A DNA stretch of 64,000 nucleotides from Palsa-1233 sp031367105 (GCA_031367105.1 JANLPG010000120.1:1-64000); one strand, 5' to 3'; positions 20,073 to 28,766 are shown, counted from the first letter of the stretch. Numbers and translations are program-made. The notes: generated by a model from the letters alone, not told the origin.

Positions 20073-21655
20073 TGCGTCGCACCTGGCTGCTCATCACGCT
20101 CCTATCCGCTGCGTGCGGGCAGGGAATGAGTGGTGGCGGCGTCGGCGTCCCGGTCCGCCCGATCCGGCCCGAGGACCGCGTCCTCCTCGGCGACTTCTCT
20201 CGCGTCAATGCAGTGGCCTCCTCCTTCGATCGCGTCTTTGTGGCATACCCCACCGCCCTCGGCATCTATCGCCCGCTCGAGCGGCGCTGGGATGTCCCGC
20301 GCTCGCCGAGCGAGCCTCGGCTGCTGGGCACGGTGTTCGCTGCCGTGATCGATGGTGTCGATCAATCGGTGTGGCTCGCCACCCCCGATGGCTGGCTTCA
20401 CTATCGCCCGGAGATCGACCAGTGGCAGCGCGGCCTCATTCCCGGGCGGGTCCAGCTCATCGCGAATGATGCCGCCGACCCCTCGCGCGGGATCTGGTTC
20501 CAGACATCGAGCGGCTGGTTTGTGCAGTCGCGATACGGTGGAGCGCCGGTGCCGGCGACTCCACCGCGCACGCTCCGCCCCGCCACCACGGTCGACGATG
20601 CGATGCGCGACTTGCCGCAGTTGCGTTCGCTCGCACCAACACTGGCACTCGGACCTCGACTGCTGCAGGGTCGGCTCACCGCCGCGGCCCCTGCGCCAGA
20701 TGCCAATGGCTGGTACATCGGCACCAGCAGTCGCGGCCTGCTCTACTTCGACAGAATGGGTGCGCAAGCGCAGTCGTTCGGACTCGGACTGCCGTCGGAG
20801 GTGGTGGGGGCGCTCGTCGCCACCAACGACGGGGTCTGGGTCGCTACCGATGCCACGCCGGCATCTGGCGCGCAGCTCACCTGGCTGAGCGGCGAGCTCA
20901 CACGTTCCGAGAGGGTCGCAGGGTTGCCCACCGCCGGATTTCCGTTCGATGCCGTGCGACGGCTCTTGCTTGGCGACCACCTGCTCTGGGTCGGTAGTGA
21001 TCGGGGATTGCTCCGGGTCACGCTTCCGGGTGGCGATTTCACGCGCTTCGACGAAGGGAGCGGACTCCCCGACCAGCGGGTCACGTCGCTGTCGCAGCGG
21101 CGCGGTCGCCTGGTGGTGGGCACCCTGCGCGGACTCGCCGAGGAGACCGCGGCCGGCAACATCGAGCGGCGCGCGACCAGGTACTTCGGCGCGGTGTACG
21201 CGCTCGCGAGCCGCGGTGACACCGTCTGGGTCGGCACCATCAACGGACTCGCGGCGATGCTTCCCGGTGACGACGACCTCCGGATTCCCGATGGCCTGCG
21301 CCAGCTCGGCCTCGGCAACTCCCCAGTCTACGGCGTCGGTTACGTCGCCGACACCCTCGTCGCGATGACCGCCGATCGGCTGCTCTGGCGCGATCCGCGC
21401 ACCGGGGCCTGGACGCCGGGTCCGGTGCTCTCCGCCCAGGTCGGGCGGCTCACGGTGATGTATGCTGACGATGATGGCGTCTGGGTCGCCGGACTGCGCG
21501 GCGCAGCGCTGGTGCGCCCCACGCTGGGTGCGTTGCGGGTGCTGCAGGTGCCGGGTGATCTCCCCGATCACGTGACGTCGATCACCCGCTCGAGTCGCTA
21601 TCTCTGGATTGGCACGGTGCAGGGGCTGGTGCGCTACCTGCTGGAGGTGCGATGA
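20072..21655 (+). CDS. Lipoprotein with a beta-propeller of two-component-regulator type
   Basis: A 527-residue exported protein. The signal peptide ends in lipobox LSAAC (Cys near residue 15). The rest is a run of short blades with the VWVGT/LWVGSDRGLL pattern: VWLATPDGWLHY, GVWVATDA, LLWVGSDRGLLRV, GLPDQRVTSL, VWVGTINGLAAM and YLWIGTVQGLVRY. Such propellers usually form the sensor part of hybrid kinases, but no kinase follows. It is wedged between nnr and thiL with stop/start overlaps on both sides, so it is translated with unrelated housekeeping genes. Ligand unknown. Confidence 0.8.
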   Translation: MRRTWLLITLLSAACGQGMSGGGVGVPVRPIRPEDRVLLGDFSRVNAVASSFDRVFVAYPTALGIYRPLERRWDVPRSPSEPRLLGTVFAAVIDGVDQSVWLATPDGWLHYRPEIDQWQRGLIPGRVQLIANDAADPSRGIWFQTSSGWFVQSRYGGAPVPATPPRTLRPATTVDDAMRDLPQLRSLAPTLALGPRLLQGRLTAAAPAPDANGWYIGTSSRGLLYFDRMGAQAQSFGLGLPSEVVGALVATNDGVWVATDATPASGAQLTWLSGELTRSERVAGLPTAGFPFDAVRRLLLGDHLLWVGSDRGLLRVTLPGGDFTRFDEGSGLPDQRVTSLSQRRGRLVVGTLRGLAEETAAGNIERRATRYFGAVYALASRGDTVWVGTINGLAAMLPGDDDLRIPDGLRQLGLGNSPVYGVGYVADTLVAMTADRLLWRDPRTGAWTPGPVLSAQVGRLTVMYADDDGVWVAGLRGAALVRPTLGALRVLQVPGDLPDHVTSITRSSRYLWIGTVQGLVRYLLEVR

Positions 21656-22611
21656 CCCAGATCGCGATGGGCGGCAGCGGCGAGTTCGATCGGATCCGCG
21701 CTATTGCCGCCGCCCTCGGCGACAAATGCGGCCGGCTCGGCGACGACACGGCCGCGATTCCCGAAGGCGTCGGTACGCTGGTAGTGAGCACCGACGCGTC
21801 AATCGAGAATGTCCACTTCCGCCGCGCCTGGCTCACGCCCCGTGAAATTGGCTGGCGGGCAGCGGCGAGCGCACTCTCCGACCTCGCAGCTGCGGCAGCA
21901 ACAGCTGCTGGGATAACTGCTGCTCTCACCGTCCCAGCCGACACCGGGGAGAGGGAGCTGGTCGACCTGATGCTCGGCGTCGGTGACGCTGCAGCGTTCG
22001 CCGGCTGCAAGGTGCTCGGCGGCGATCTCTCCAGCGGCGAGGCGCTTGCCATCACCATCACGGTCTTCGGCCACGCCGAGCGGCCGCTGTCGCGCCGAGG
22101 CGCATCGGCGGGCGATGGGGTGTGGGTGACCGGGACGCTCGGTGGTGCGCGTGCGGCGCTGAGTGCCTGGCTCGATGGACGACAGCCGGAGGAGAGCGCT
22201 CGCGCAGCATTCGCGCATCCGCTGCCGCGGCTCGGAGTTGCTCGCTGGCTCGCGGCGAGTGGTGCCACCGCGATGATGGATATCTCCGATGGCCTCGGTG
22301 GCGACGCGCCGCATCTTGCGGCGGCCTCGGAGGCAGGACTCCGGCTCGAACTCGAGCGGATTCCGCTGCACGAGTCGGTGAGCAACGCCGCCCGATTCGT
22401 GGACGAGGATCCCGCCCTTTTTGCGGCCGTGGGTGGCGAAGACTACGAACTGCTCGTGACCCTCCCGCGCGACTTCAACCGGGCCGACGAGTGCCTGGCG
22501 GCAACGGGCGTTGCGCTCACCCGGATCGGCTCGGTGCGGCGCGATGCGGGGGTGGTGGCGACGATGATGGGGGCGCTGGTGACTGTGCCGGGGTTTCAGC
22601 ATCGGTTGTAG
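21652..22611 (+). CDS. thiL: Thiamine-monophosphate kinase
   Basis: A 319-residue ATP-dependent kinase making thiamine pyrophosphate. N-terminal GEFDRIRAIAAALG followed by LGDDTAAIPEG gives Mg-binding Asp pairs; STDASIENVHFRRAW, then DLAAAAATAAGITAAL, and MDISDGLGGDAPHLA are family landmarks, with GGEDYELLVTL near the C-terminus. Starts by ATGA overlap with the propeller gene. No other thiamine gene is nearby. Confidence 0.95.
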   Translation: MTQIAMGGSGEFDRIRAIAAALGDKCGRLGDDTAAIPEGVGTLVVSTDASIENVHFRRAWLTPREIGWRAAASALSDLAAAAATAAGITAALTVPADTGERELVDLMLGVGDAAAFAGCKVLGGDLSSGEALAITITVFGHAERPLSRRGASAGDGVWVTGTLGGARAALSAWLDGRQPEESARAAFAHPLPRLGVARWLAASGATAMMDISDGLGGDAPHLAAASEAGLRLELERIPLHESVSNAARFVDEDPALFAAVGGEDYELLVTLPRDFNRADECLAATGVALTRIGSVRRDAGVVATMMGALVTVPGFQHRL

Positions 22612-22689
22612 GCCACTGGCCCGTGCCAACCCGGAGCAATCCCGCTAATTTCGGGGCTGTTGCCCACTCACCTCCCGCCGAGAGCACTG

Positions 22690-23970
22690 ATGAGCACCAT
22701 CATCGAAGTCATGGCCCGCGAAATCCTCGATTCCCGTGGCAATCCTACCGTCGAAGCCGAGGTCGCCACCGCCTCCGGGGCCCGTGGCCGAGCCGCCGTT
22801 CCGAGCGGCGCCTCCACCGGTGAGAAGGAGGCGGTCGAGCTCCGCGACAACGACGCCAGGCGCTACGGCGGGAAGGGTGTCCTGCAGGCTGTGAAAAACA
22901 TCAACGACATCCTCGGCCCTCGGCTCGAGGGGATGAGCGTCTTCGATCAGATCGCGATCGACGCCGAGATGACCGATGCCGATGGCACCCCCAACAAGGC
23001 GAAGCTCGGCGCCAATGCGATCCTCGCCATCTCGATGGCGGCGGCGCGAGCGGCGGCGATCGAAGTTGATCTCCCGCTCTATCGCTACCTCGGTGGACCG
23101 ATGGCGCGGGTAATGCCGGTACCGATGATGAACATCCTCAACGGTGGGGCGCACGCGAGCAACAACGTCGACGCCCAGGAGTTCATGATTGTCCCGGTTG
23201 GCGCCGACAACTTTGCCGACGGCCTCCGGATGGGAGTCGAAGTCTTTCACGCGCTCAAGCAGGTGCTCACTGCCAAAAAGCTCTCCACGGCGGTGGGTGA
23301 CGAGGGCGGATTCGCTCCAATGTTGCCGAGCAATGAGGCAGCGCTCGATGCGGTGATGGAGGCGATCGAGAAGGCGGGGTACAAGCCGGGCGAGGACCTT
23401 GCGATCGCGCTGGATGTGGCCGCGAGCGAGCTCTACGCCGATGGTGTGTACACTTTCAAGAAGGGTGACGGATCGAAGCGCAGCGCCGACGAGATGGTGG
23501 CGCTCTATACGGCGTGGTGCGACGCGTATCCAATTGTGTCGATCGAGGATGGCCTCGCCGAGGGCGACTGGAAGGGATGGAAGACGCTGACCGATGCACT
23601 CGGCGATCGGTGTCAACTGGTAGGCGACGATCTCTTCTGCACCAATGTCGACTTGCTGGGGCGGGGGATCGACGAGGGGTCCGCCAACGCCATCCTGATC
23701 AAGGTGAATCAGATCGGCACGCTCACCGAGACGTTGCAGGCGGTCGAGCTGGCGAAGTCGAGTGGGTATGGGGTGATCATCTCGCATCGGTCGGGCGAGA
23801 CGGAGGACACCTTCATCGCCGACCTGGCGGTGGCGACGAGTGCTGGGCAGATCAAGACCGGTTCGGCATCCCGGACCGACCGGGTCGCCAAGTACAACCA
23901 GCTGCTCCGGATCGCCGAGGAGCTCGGGCCGGTCGCGCACTACCCGGGCGCCGACCTCTACCCGCTGTGA
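22690..23970 (+). CDS. eno: Enolase
   Basis: A 426-residue glycolytic enzyme (2-phosphoglycerate to phosphoenolpyruvate). ATG 22690 gives the normal N-terminus (STIIEVMAREILDSRGNPT); an upstream in-frame TTG would only add a proline-rich stretch. Conserved: SGASTGEKEAVELRD, GDEGGFAP (catalytic Glu), SIEDGLAEGDW, catalytic Lys in LIKVNQIGTLTET and SHRSGETEDTFIADLAV. A TAATTT stretch at 22646-22651 may be its -10. The last codons overlap the next gene (GTGA). Confidence 0.97.
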   Translation: MSTIIEVMAREILDSRGNPTVEAEVATASGARGRAAVPSGASTGEKEAVELRDNDARRYGGKGVLQAVKNINDILGPRLEGMSVFDQIAIDAEMTDADGTPNKAKLGANAILAISMAAARAAAIEVDLPLYRYLGGPMARVMPVPMMNILNGGAHASNNVDAQEFMIVPVGADNFADGLRMGVEVFHALKQVLTAKKLSTAVGDEGGFAPMLPSNEAALDAVMEAIEKAGYKPGEDLAIALDVAASELYADGVYTFKKGDGSKRSADEMVALYTAWCDAYPIVSIEDGLAEGDWKGWKTLTDALGDRCQLVGDDLFCTNVDLLGRGIDEGSANAILIKVNQIGTLTETLQAVELAKSSGYGVIISHRSGETEDTFIADLAVATSAGQIKTGSASRTDRVAKYNQLLRIAEELGPVAHYPGADLYPL

Positions 23971-24272
23971 CCAAGGCGCGGTGGCTGGCGCTGGCGGTGC
24001 TCCTGGGGGCCGCGGTGTTCGCCTGGCAGGGGGGGATCTTCTCCACGAGCGCCTACCGGGGGCTGGAGCGTCAGGAGGAGGCCGGTCGTTTGCGGGCCAA
24101 ACAGTTGCAGCGGGAGGTCGACTCGCTGGCCCGCTTTGCCGATTCCCTGCAACGCGACCCTGCCGTCCAGGAGCGGGTGGCGCGAGAGAATTTCGGGATG
24201 CTGCGGCCGGGGGAATTGATCGTGACGATCGTCCCGATCGCGCCGGTGAAGAGAGATTCGACCAGACCGTAG
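23967..24272 (+). CDS. FtsB/DivIC-like septum formation initiator protein
   Basis: A 101-residue small bitopic protein. GTG 23967 overlaps the enolase stop. A single N-terminal membrane helix (about 5-22) is followed by a coiled coil rich in Arg, Gln and Leu (LRAKQLQREVDSLARFADSL), then the family ending with QERVAREN-FGMLRPGE, typical of FtsB downstream of eno. FtsB works with FtsL and FtsQ in the divisome at mid-cell. The eno-ftsB order is common in bacteria and supports the call. Confidence 0.85.
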   Translation: MTKARWLALAVLLGAAVFAWQGGIFSTSAYRGLERQEEAGRLRAKQLQREVDSLARFADSLQRDPAVQERVARENFGMLRPGELIVTIVPIAPVKRDSTRP

Positions 24273-24283
24273 GGTCGCGACGC

Positions 24284-24312
24284 TTGACCCTGAGGCGTTG
24301 GGGCGATAATCT
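24284..24312 (+). promoter_or_regulatory. Sigma-70-type promoter of tRNA-Met
   Basis: TTGACC (24284-24289), 17-nt spacer, TAATCT (24307-24312), 12 nt before the mature tRNA start. This is the best -35/-10 pair seen in the window. Confidence 0.7.
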
Positions 24313-24324
24313 CCCGCCCCGTTC

Positions 24325-24398
24325 GGCAGGGTAGCTCAGCTGGTTAGAGCACGGCACTCATAATGCCGGGGTCGCGGGTTCGAGTCCCGCCCCTGCTA
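24325..24398 (+). tRNA. tRNA-Met (anticodon CAT), elongator type
   Basis: A 74-nt cloverleaf. Acceptor GGCAGGG pairs with CCCTGCT (the first pair is a G-U wobble), D-stem GCTC/GAGC, anticodon stem CGGCA/TGCCG with loop CTCATAA, T-arm GCGGG-TTCGAGT-CCCGC, discriminator A. CCA is not encoded. The anticodon stem lacks the three G-C pairs of initiator tRNA, so it is elongator Met or a lysidine-modified tRNA-Ile; sequence alone does not settle which. Confidence 0.92.
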
Positions 24399-24507
24399 TT
24401 GCTCCCCTCGACCTCGCGGCGATGTCTCGCCCTCGAAATGGTCCGCCCCCGTCGTGGTCACCCCACGCCCCAACCGCACGGTGATCTGCCCGGAGCGGTA
24501 GTGCCTC

Positions 24508-25068
24508 TCATTCCACCGGGTGCGGTGCGATCCGCTCCATCAGCGCAGCGAGCAGTTGATCCTGGGCAGCGAGATGCTGCTGAATCTGGATCGCCTCGTG
24601 CAGGACGGCCTCCGCATCGTTGTAGGTGTCCAGCGCCCGTTTGTCCGATGCCTCCGCCGCCACCTTCTGACCGACGATGATGATTGACAAGAGAACCAGC
24701 TGCAGAAACGTCTGGGCGATCCAGGAGATGATGGTGGGGGTTCCGCCCCTGATGGCATCGGGCAGGCTGATCAAGGCAAGGATGGCGAACAGATAGGCAC
24801 ACCACATCGTGCCCACCCCGCCAGTAATTTGCACGGCCAGAAATGCGTTGAAGCGCTCCACCGCGCCCTTGCGTGAGCTCGCCTCCGCGGAAGGGATCGG
24901 AGCATTTGCCTTGCGCCGTGCGATATGAGGGTGGGGAATGTGGGTATAGATCTCGCCCACGACCTTCCGAAGCGCGCTGGTTTTCCCGGGAGCTACGCTG
25001 GTACCACACACGCCACAATAGGCTGCAGGCGAAACCACGTCGGCACCGCACTTGCGACAGGGTGACAT
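24508..25068 (-). CDS. Zinc-ribbon membrane protein (DUF1003-like core)
   Basis: A 186-residue protein on the opposite strand to its neighbours. The ATG at 25068 has a strong purine-rich GGGAGGAAG site just upstream; a longer frame to 25290 runs through non-coding-looking sequence. Residues 4-21 form a zinc ribbon (C4, C7, C18, C21). After a basic linker, hydrophobic segments around 75-125 (WCAYLFAILALISL and IISWIAQTFLQLVLLSIIIVGQ) are followed by a charged helix with YNDAEAVLHEAIQIQQHL. The membrane core recalls DUF1003 proteins, but that is a loose match. Function unknown. Confidence 0.75.
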   Translation of the reverse strand: MSPCRKCGADVVSPAAYCGVCGTSVAPGKTSALRKVVGEIYTHIPHPHIARRKANAPIPSAEASSRKGAVERFNAFLAVQITGGVGTMWCAYLFAILALISLPDAIRGGTPTIISWIAQTFLQLVLLSIIIVGQKVAAEASDKRALDTYNDAEAVLHEAIQIQQHLAAQDQLLAALMERIAPHPVE

Positions 25069-25409
25069 ACTTCCTCCCTCGTGCGTGATGATGGATGAAC
25101 CGCGCCCACGGAGCAATGGGCTTCTCTCGGTGGTTTCAGGCAGCGTGGGTAAGTCCCCGCGCAAAGCGCACGGCGGGTGACCGTTACCCCAACGCTCGCG
25201 AGGCCGTTCGCACACACGCCAGCTCCACGCAATCGTGCGAGGCGGGTCGCAGGAGTATACTTGGACCCGCTTCGCCACGGTGCACGACACTCGGTGCGTG
25301 TGGTGCGAGTAACAGCCCCCAGGCTCAGTCCACCAACGGCCGAGGGTGGCGAGGTGTCTATCACATCGAGGCGGGGTTAACCCTCGACTTACTCCCCCGG
25401 AAGGAAGCG
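25069..25409. other. Divergent intergenic region
   Basis: About 340 nt between a leftward and a rightward gene, so it should hold both promoters. It contains a perfect palindrome GGGTTAACCC at 25374-25383, nested in TCGAGG (25366-25371) and CCTCGA (25382-25387), just ahead of the rightward gene; it could be an operator. I see no convincing coding frame or tRNA. Confidence 0.5.
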
Positions 25410-26168
25410 ATGACAGCCGCTCGCGAAACAGCCCTGAACAAGGTCCCCGAAGTCGGCCTGCTCTTCTGGATCATCAAGATCGCCGCTACCACGCTCGGCG
25501 AGACCGGCGGCGATGCGGTGTCGATGTCGATGCGATTGGGCTATCTCGTCAGCACTGGAATTTTCGGCATCATTTTTATCGTCGCCGTCATCTTCCAGAT
25601 ACGAGCGAAGCAGTTTCATCCCGTGGTCTACTGGACCACGATCATCGCCACGACGACGGTGGGTACGACGCTGGCAGATTTCGCCGATCGGTCGCTGGGC
25701 ATCGGGTATGCTGGCGGCACGACGATCCTGCTGGCGCTCCTGGTGGCGTCGTTGTTCATCTGGCATCGCACACTCGGCTCGATCTCGGTCGCTTCCATAA
25801 CCGCCCCCAAAGCCGAGATGTTTTACTGGGTGACGATCATGTTCTCCCAGACGCTCGGCACGGCGCTCGGCGACTGGACTGCGGATACGGCGGGCCTCGG
25901 CTATGTCGGTGGCGCCATCGCATTCAGCGCACTCCTTGCCGGCGTTGCCGCGGCCTCTGCCTGGACCGCGATCTCTCGCACGCTGCTGTTCTGGCTGGCA
26001 TTCATTCTCACCCGACCGCTCGGCGCTGTCGTCGGGGACTTCCTGGACAAGCCTCACGCGGCTGGGGGGCTCGCGCTCAGCCGCTACGCGGCATCGGCCC
26101 TCCTGCTCCTGTTCATACTCGCCTGCATCGCCATTTTCCCGCAAAAGGCGTCAAAAGCGGCCCACTAG
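25410..26168 (+). CDS. COG4705-type polytopic membrane protein
   Basis: A 252-residue protein with about eight hydrophobic segments. ATG 25410 has GGAAG 6 nt upstream. An internal repeat is evident: FWIIKIAATTLGETGGDAVS, YWTTIIATTTVGTTLADF, YWVTIMFSQTLGTALGDW and FWLAFILTRPLGAVVGDFL share an F/YW-x-I/L, T-x-L/V-G-x-x-x/D pattern, so the protein looks like a four-fold repeat of a two-helix unit. This matches the uncharacterised membrane-anchored family COG4705 as I remember it. The palindrome upstream may regulate it. Function not known. Confidence 0.75.
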   Translation: MTAARETALNKVPEVGLLFWIIKIAATTLGETGGDAVSMSMRLGYLVSTGIFGIIFIVAVIFQIRAKQFHPVVYWTTIIATTTVGTTLADFADRSLGIGYAGGTTILLALLVASLFIWHRTLGSISVASITAPKAEMFYWVTIMFSQTLGTALGDWTADTAGLGYVGGAIAFSALLAGVAAASAWTAISRTLLFWLAFILTRPLGAVVGDFLDKPHAAGGLALSRYAASALLLLFILACIAIFPQKASKAAH

Positions 26169-26330
26169 CCCAGCGGGCGCGCTTTTACTCCATCCAATGG
26201 TGGATTGCCCCCCCCCGGATTTCCGGCTCTCTTGCCTCGAACCCGTCACTCGGCATCCTACCCTCGAACACCATTTCCGGCCCTCGCGTTCGGTCTCATC
26301 GGCCGAACTGCGCCGATGCAAGGACTCGCT

Positions 26331-28115
26331 ATGAAAAGCAAGCAGAAAGTGTTCCGGTCGGTGCCCCTCACGCCATTGCCGAAGGTACCGACAGGGATCA
26401 CCGGTTTCGACGAGATCACCTACGGGGGACTGCCGCTCGGCCGCACCACGCTGGTGCGAGGCGGCGCGGGGTGCGGGAAGACGGTCTTCGCGGTCCAGTC
26501 GCTGATCAGTCGCGCCCGGGACCGCGGGGAACCCGGCATCCTTGTGGCCTTCGAGGAGAATGCCAACCAGATCGTTGCGAACGCCGCGACCCTCGGCTGG
26601 GACATACCGGCCCTCGCCGCGAAACGGCTCTTCTTCCTGGATGCGAGTCTTTCGCCGGAGATGGTACAGGACGGGGATTTCGACCTGACCCGGCTGCTCA
26701 ATGTGCTTCAGGCCGTCAGCGAGGAAGCCGGTGCCAAGCATATCGTCTTCGACGGGATCGACGTGCTGCTGCGACTGCTTGATAATCCTGTCGCGGAGCG
26801 TCGCGAAATCTATCGCGTGCGCGACTGGCTCTCGCGGAGCGGGCTCACCGCCATTATCACCCAGAAAGCCGGCGCTGACGACGACCACAGTTGGCAACAC
26901 TACAGCTTCATGCAGTTCATGGCCGATTGCGTGGTCAATCTGGGCCACCAGGTGGTCGCGGGATCGAGCTTTCGCAACGTCCGGGTGATGAAGTACCGCG
27001 GATCCGGCTTCCTCGGGGACGAGTTTCCCATCACGATCACCCAGTCGGGTATTCAAGTCACCAATCGCGGCCCGGTCGAGCTCCACTACGTCGTCTCCGA
27101 TGAACGCATCTCATCGGGGCTGCCTCGGCTGGACGTGATGCTGTCCGGAGGATACTATCGCGGAAGCAATGTCCTGATCTCCGGCGCTCCCGGAACGGCG
27201 AAGTCGACGCTTGCCGGACTGTTCGTCGCTGCCGCCTGCGAGCGGGGTGAACGAGCGATGTATGTAAACTTCGACGAGGGTGCGTCGCAAATTGTCCGAA
27301 ACCTGGCGTCGGTCGGCATCCAGCTGGCGCCGCATCTGAAGTCGGGGCTGCTCAAGATCTACTCGACCCGCACAAGGGGACCGAACATCGAGGATCAGTT
27401 CGGTGAGCTCCGGAAGGTGATTCGCGCCCACAAGCCAACCTGTCTGGTCGTCGATCCGCTGTCGGCCCTTTCGAGCAAGCTGGCCCACGTTGCCTCAGCC
27501 GACGCGACCCAGCTCTTTCTGGACTATCTCAAGGTCGAAGGCATCACGGTAGTCAATACCTCCCTGCTGGATGGCCCCGATGTGGACGAGGCCACCTCGA
27601 CCGGGATCTCGACGATCGCGGACACCTGGATTCACGTCTCCTATATTGTCAATGAGGGAGAGCGCAACCGCTCGTTGACGATCGTGAAGTCGCGCGGCAC
27701 CGGCCACTCGAATCAGGTGCGCGAGCTGACGCTGGCCGATAGCGGTGTCACCCTGACGGATGTCTACACCGCGCAGGGGCAAGTGCTGATGGGTGTCGCG
27801 CGTTGGGAACGGGAACAGGAGGAGCGGGCCAGCAAGCAGGTGATGCTGAGGGCTTCAGAGATCGCGCGAGTGAAGCTCAATAGTGCCCAGGCCGAAGCCG
27901 CGGCGCGCCTGACAGTCATCACGACCGAGATGGAGGTCCGGAGAGCGGAGCTTGCGCTTCTGGACTTCGAGGTGGCCTCGGCAAGGGATCTGCGCGCGAC
28001 CGACCGGCTGACGCTCCGAAAGCTGCGTCACGCCGATGAGGACTTGCCTCTCCCGGAGCCCGGTCTCAAGAAGCGGCAGCCGCCCAAGCGGGGAGGCCGG
28101 GCGACAAAGTCGTAA
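26331..28115 (+). CDS. Two-domain KaiC-like ATPase
   Basis: A 594-residue double RecA-fold protein. ATG 26331 follows AAGGA by 6 nt. CI: Walker A GGAGCGKT (K50), catalytic pair E75-E76 in AFEEN and Walker B HIVFDGIDVLL. CII: Walker A GAPGTAKST (K about 291), NFDEGAS, and CLVVDPLSAL. The cyanobacterial dual phosphorylation site is preserved as S427-T428 in GISTIADTW. A C-terminal helical, charged extension of about 90 residues replaces the KaiA-binding tail. No kaiA, kaiB or sasA is nearby, so a clock is not implied; such proteins may act as ATP-driven timers or switches in stress or signalling. Confidence 0.92.
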   Translation: MKSKQKVFRSVPLTPLPKVPTGITGFDEITYGGLPLGRTTLVRGGAGCGKTVFAVQSLISRARDRGEPGILVAFEENANQIVANAATLGWDIPALAAKRLFFLDASLSPEMVQDGDFDLTRLLNVLQAVSEEAGAKHIVFDGIDVLLRLLDNPVAERREIYRVRDWLSRSGLTAIITQKAGADDDHSWQHYSFMQFMADCVVNLGHQVVAGSSFRNVRVMKYRGSGFLGDEFPITITQSGIQVTNRGPVELHYVVSDERISSGLPRLDVMLSGGYYRGSNVLISGAPGTAKSTLAGLFVAAACERGERAMYVNFDEGASQIVRNLASVGIQLAPHLKSGLLKIYSTRTRGPNIEDQFGELRKVIRAHKPTCLVVDPLSALSSKLAHVASADATQLFLDYLKVEGITVVNTSLLDGPDVDEATSTGISTIADTWIHVSYIVNEGERNRSLTIVKSRGTGHSNQVRELTLADSGVTLTDVYTAQGQVLMGVARWEREQEERASKQVMLRASEIARVKLNSAQAEAAARLTVITTEMEVRRAELALLDFEVASARDLRATDRLTLRKLRHADEDLPLPEPGLKKRQPPKRGGRATKS

Positions 28116-28124
28116 GGAGGGCGT

Positions 28125-28766
28125 ATCGACCGCCGCACCCATTGGGAGCAGCTCTACCGCACAACAGGAGCAGAGGAAGTCAGCTGGTTCCAGGCGGAGG
28201 CACGCCTGTCGCGTCAGTTGATCGAGCGAATGGCGCCGGAACGTCGAGCGCGCATCGTCGATATCGGGGCCGGTGCGGCTACCCTCGTCGATGGGCTCCT
28301 GAAGTCGGGCTACCGGAATCTTACCGTTCTCGATCTGTCGGCGTCGGCGCTGGCGCTCGCGCAGCAACGATTGGGCAGCGCGTCGGCTGCGGTGACGTGG
28401 CAGGCGGACGACGTGTTGACTGCCGCGTTTCCCCAATCCTCCTTCGATCTCTGGCACGACCGCGCGGTCTTCCATTTCCTCACCAATCCAGCGGACCGTG
28501 CTCGGTACGTGGCTCAGGCGCACCACGCCGTCCGTCGGGGTGGGCTGGTGCTGGTCGCCACCTTCGCAGCGGATGGGCCGACGCGCTGCAGTGGCCTCGA
28601 TGTCGTCCGCTACTCGCCCGAAGCACTACACGCAGAGTTTGGAACCAGATTCGAATTGCTGGAGAGCCATCGCGAGGTACACACGACCCCGTCCGGCTCG
28701 CAGCAGGCGTTCACCTACTGCGTCTGTCGCCGCGGACAGAACGGTCCGGAGGAAGGAGACCTCTGA
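28125..28766 (+). CDS. Class I SAM-dependent methyltransferase with probable ATC start
   Basis: About 213 residues. Motif I is IVDIGAGAATLVDGLL, with an acidic residue ending beta-2 (LTVLDLSASALALAQQRL), and DLWHDRAVFHFL as motif IV. The N-terminal segment DRRTHWEQLYRTTGAEEVSWFQ is typical of this methyltransferase group and must be translated, yet no ATG, GTG or TTG precedes it in frame. The only codon behind the excellent AAGGAGG site (28114-28120) is ATC at 28125. Starting at TTG 28218 would lose the first 31 residues. Follows kaiC by 9 nt. Methyl acceptor unknown. Confidence 0.7.
   Translation: MDRRTHWEQLYRTTGAEEVSWFQAEARLSRQLIERMAPERRARIVDIGAGAATLVDGLLKSGYRNLTVLDLSASALALAQQRLGSASAAVTWQADDVLTAAFPQSSFDLWHDRAVFHFLTNPADRARYVAQAHHAVRRGGLVLVATFAADGPTRCSGLDVVRYSPEALHAEFGTRFELLESHREVHTTPSGSQQAFTYCVCRRGQNGPEEGDL

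Noticed and set aside
22645..24357. A 570-codon minus-strand frame opposite enolase and the ftsB-like gene
   Set aside because: Also crosses the tRNA-Met gene and its promoter; no protein features.
26331..28115. A circadian kaiABC operon
   Set aside because: Only a KaiC-like gene is present; neighbours are a methyltransferase and membrane protein.
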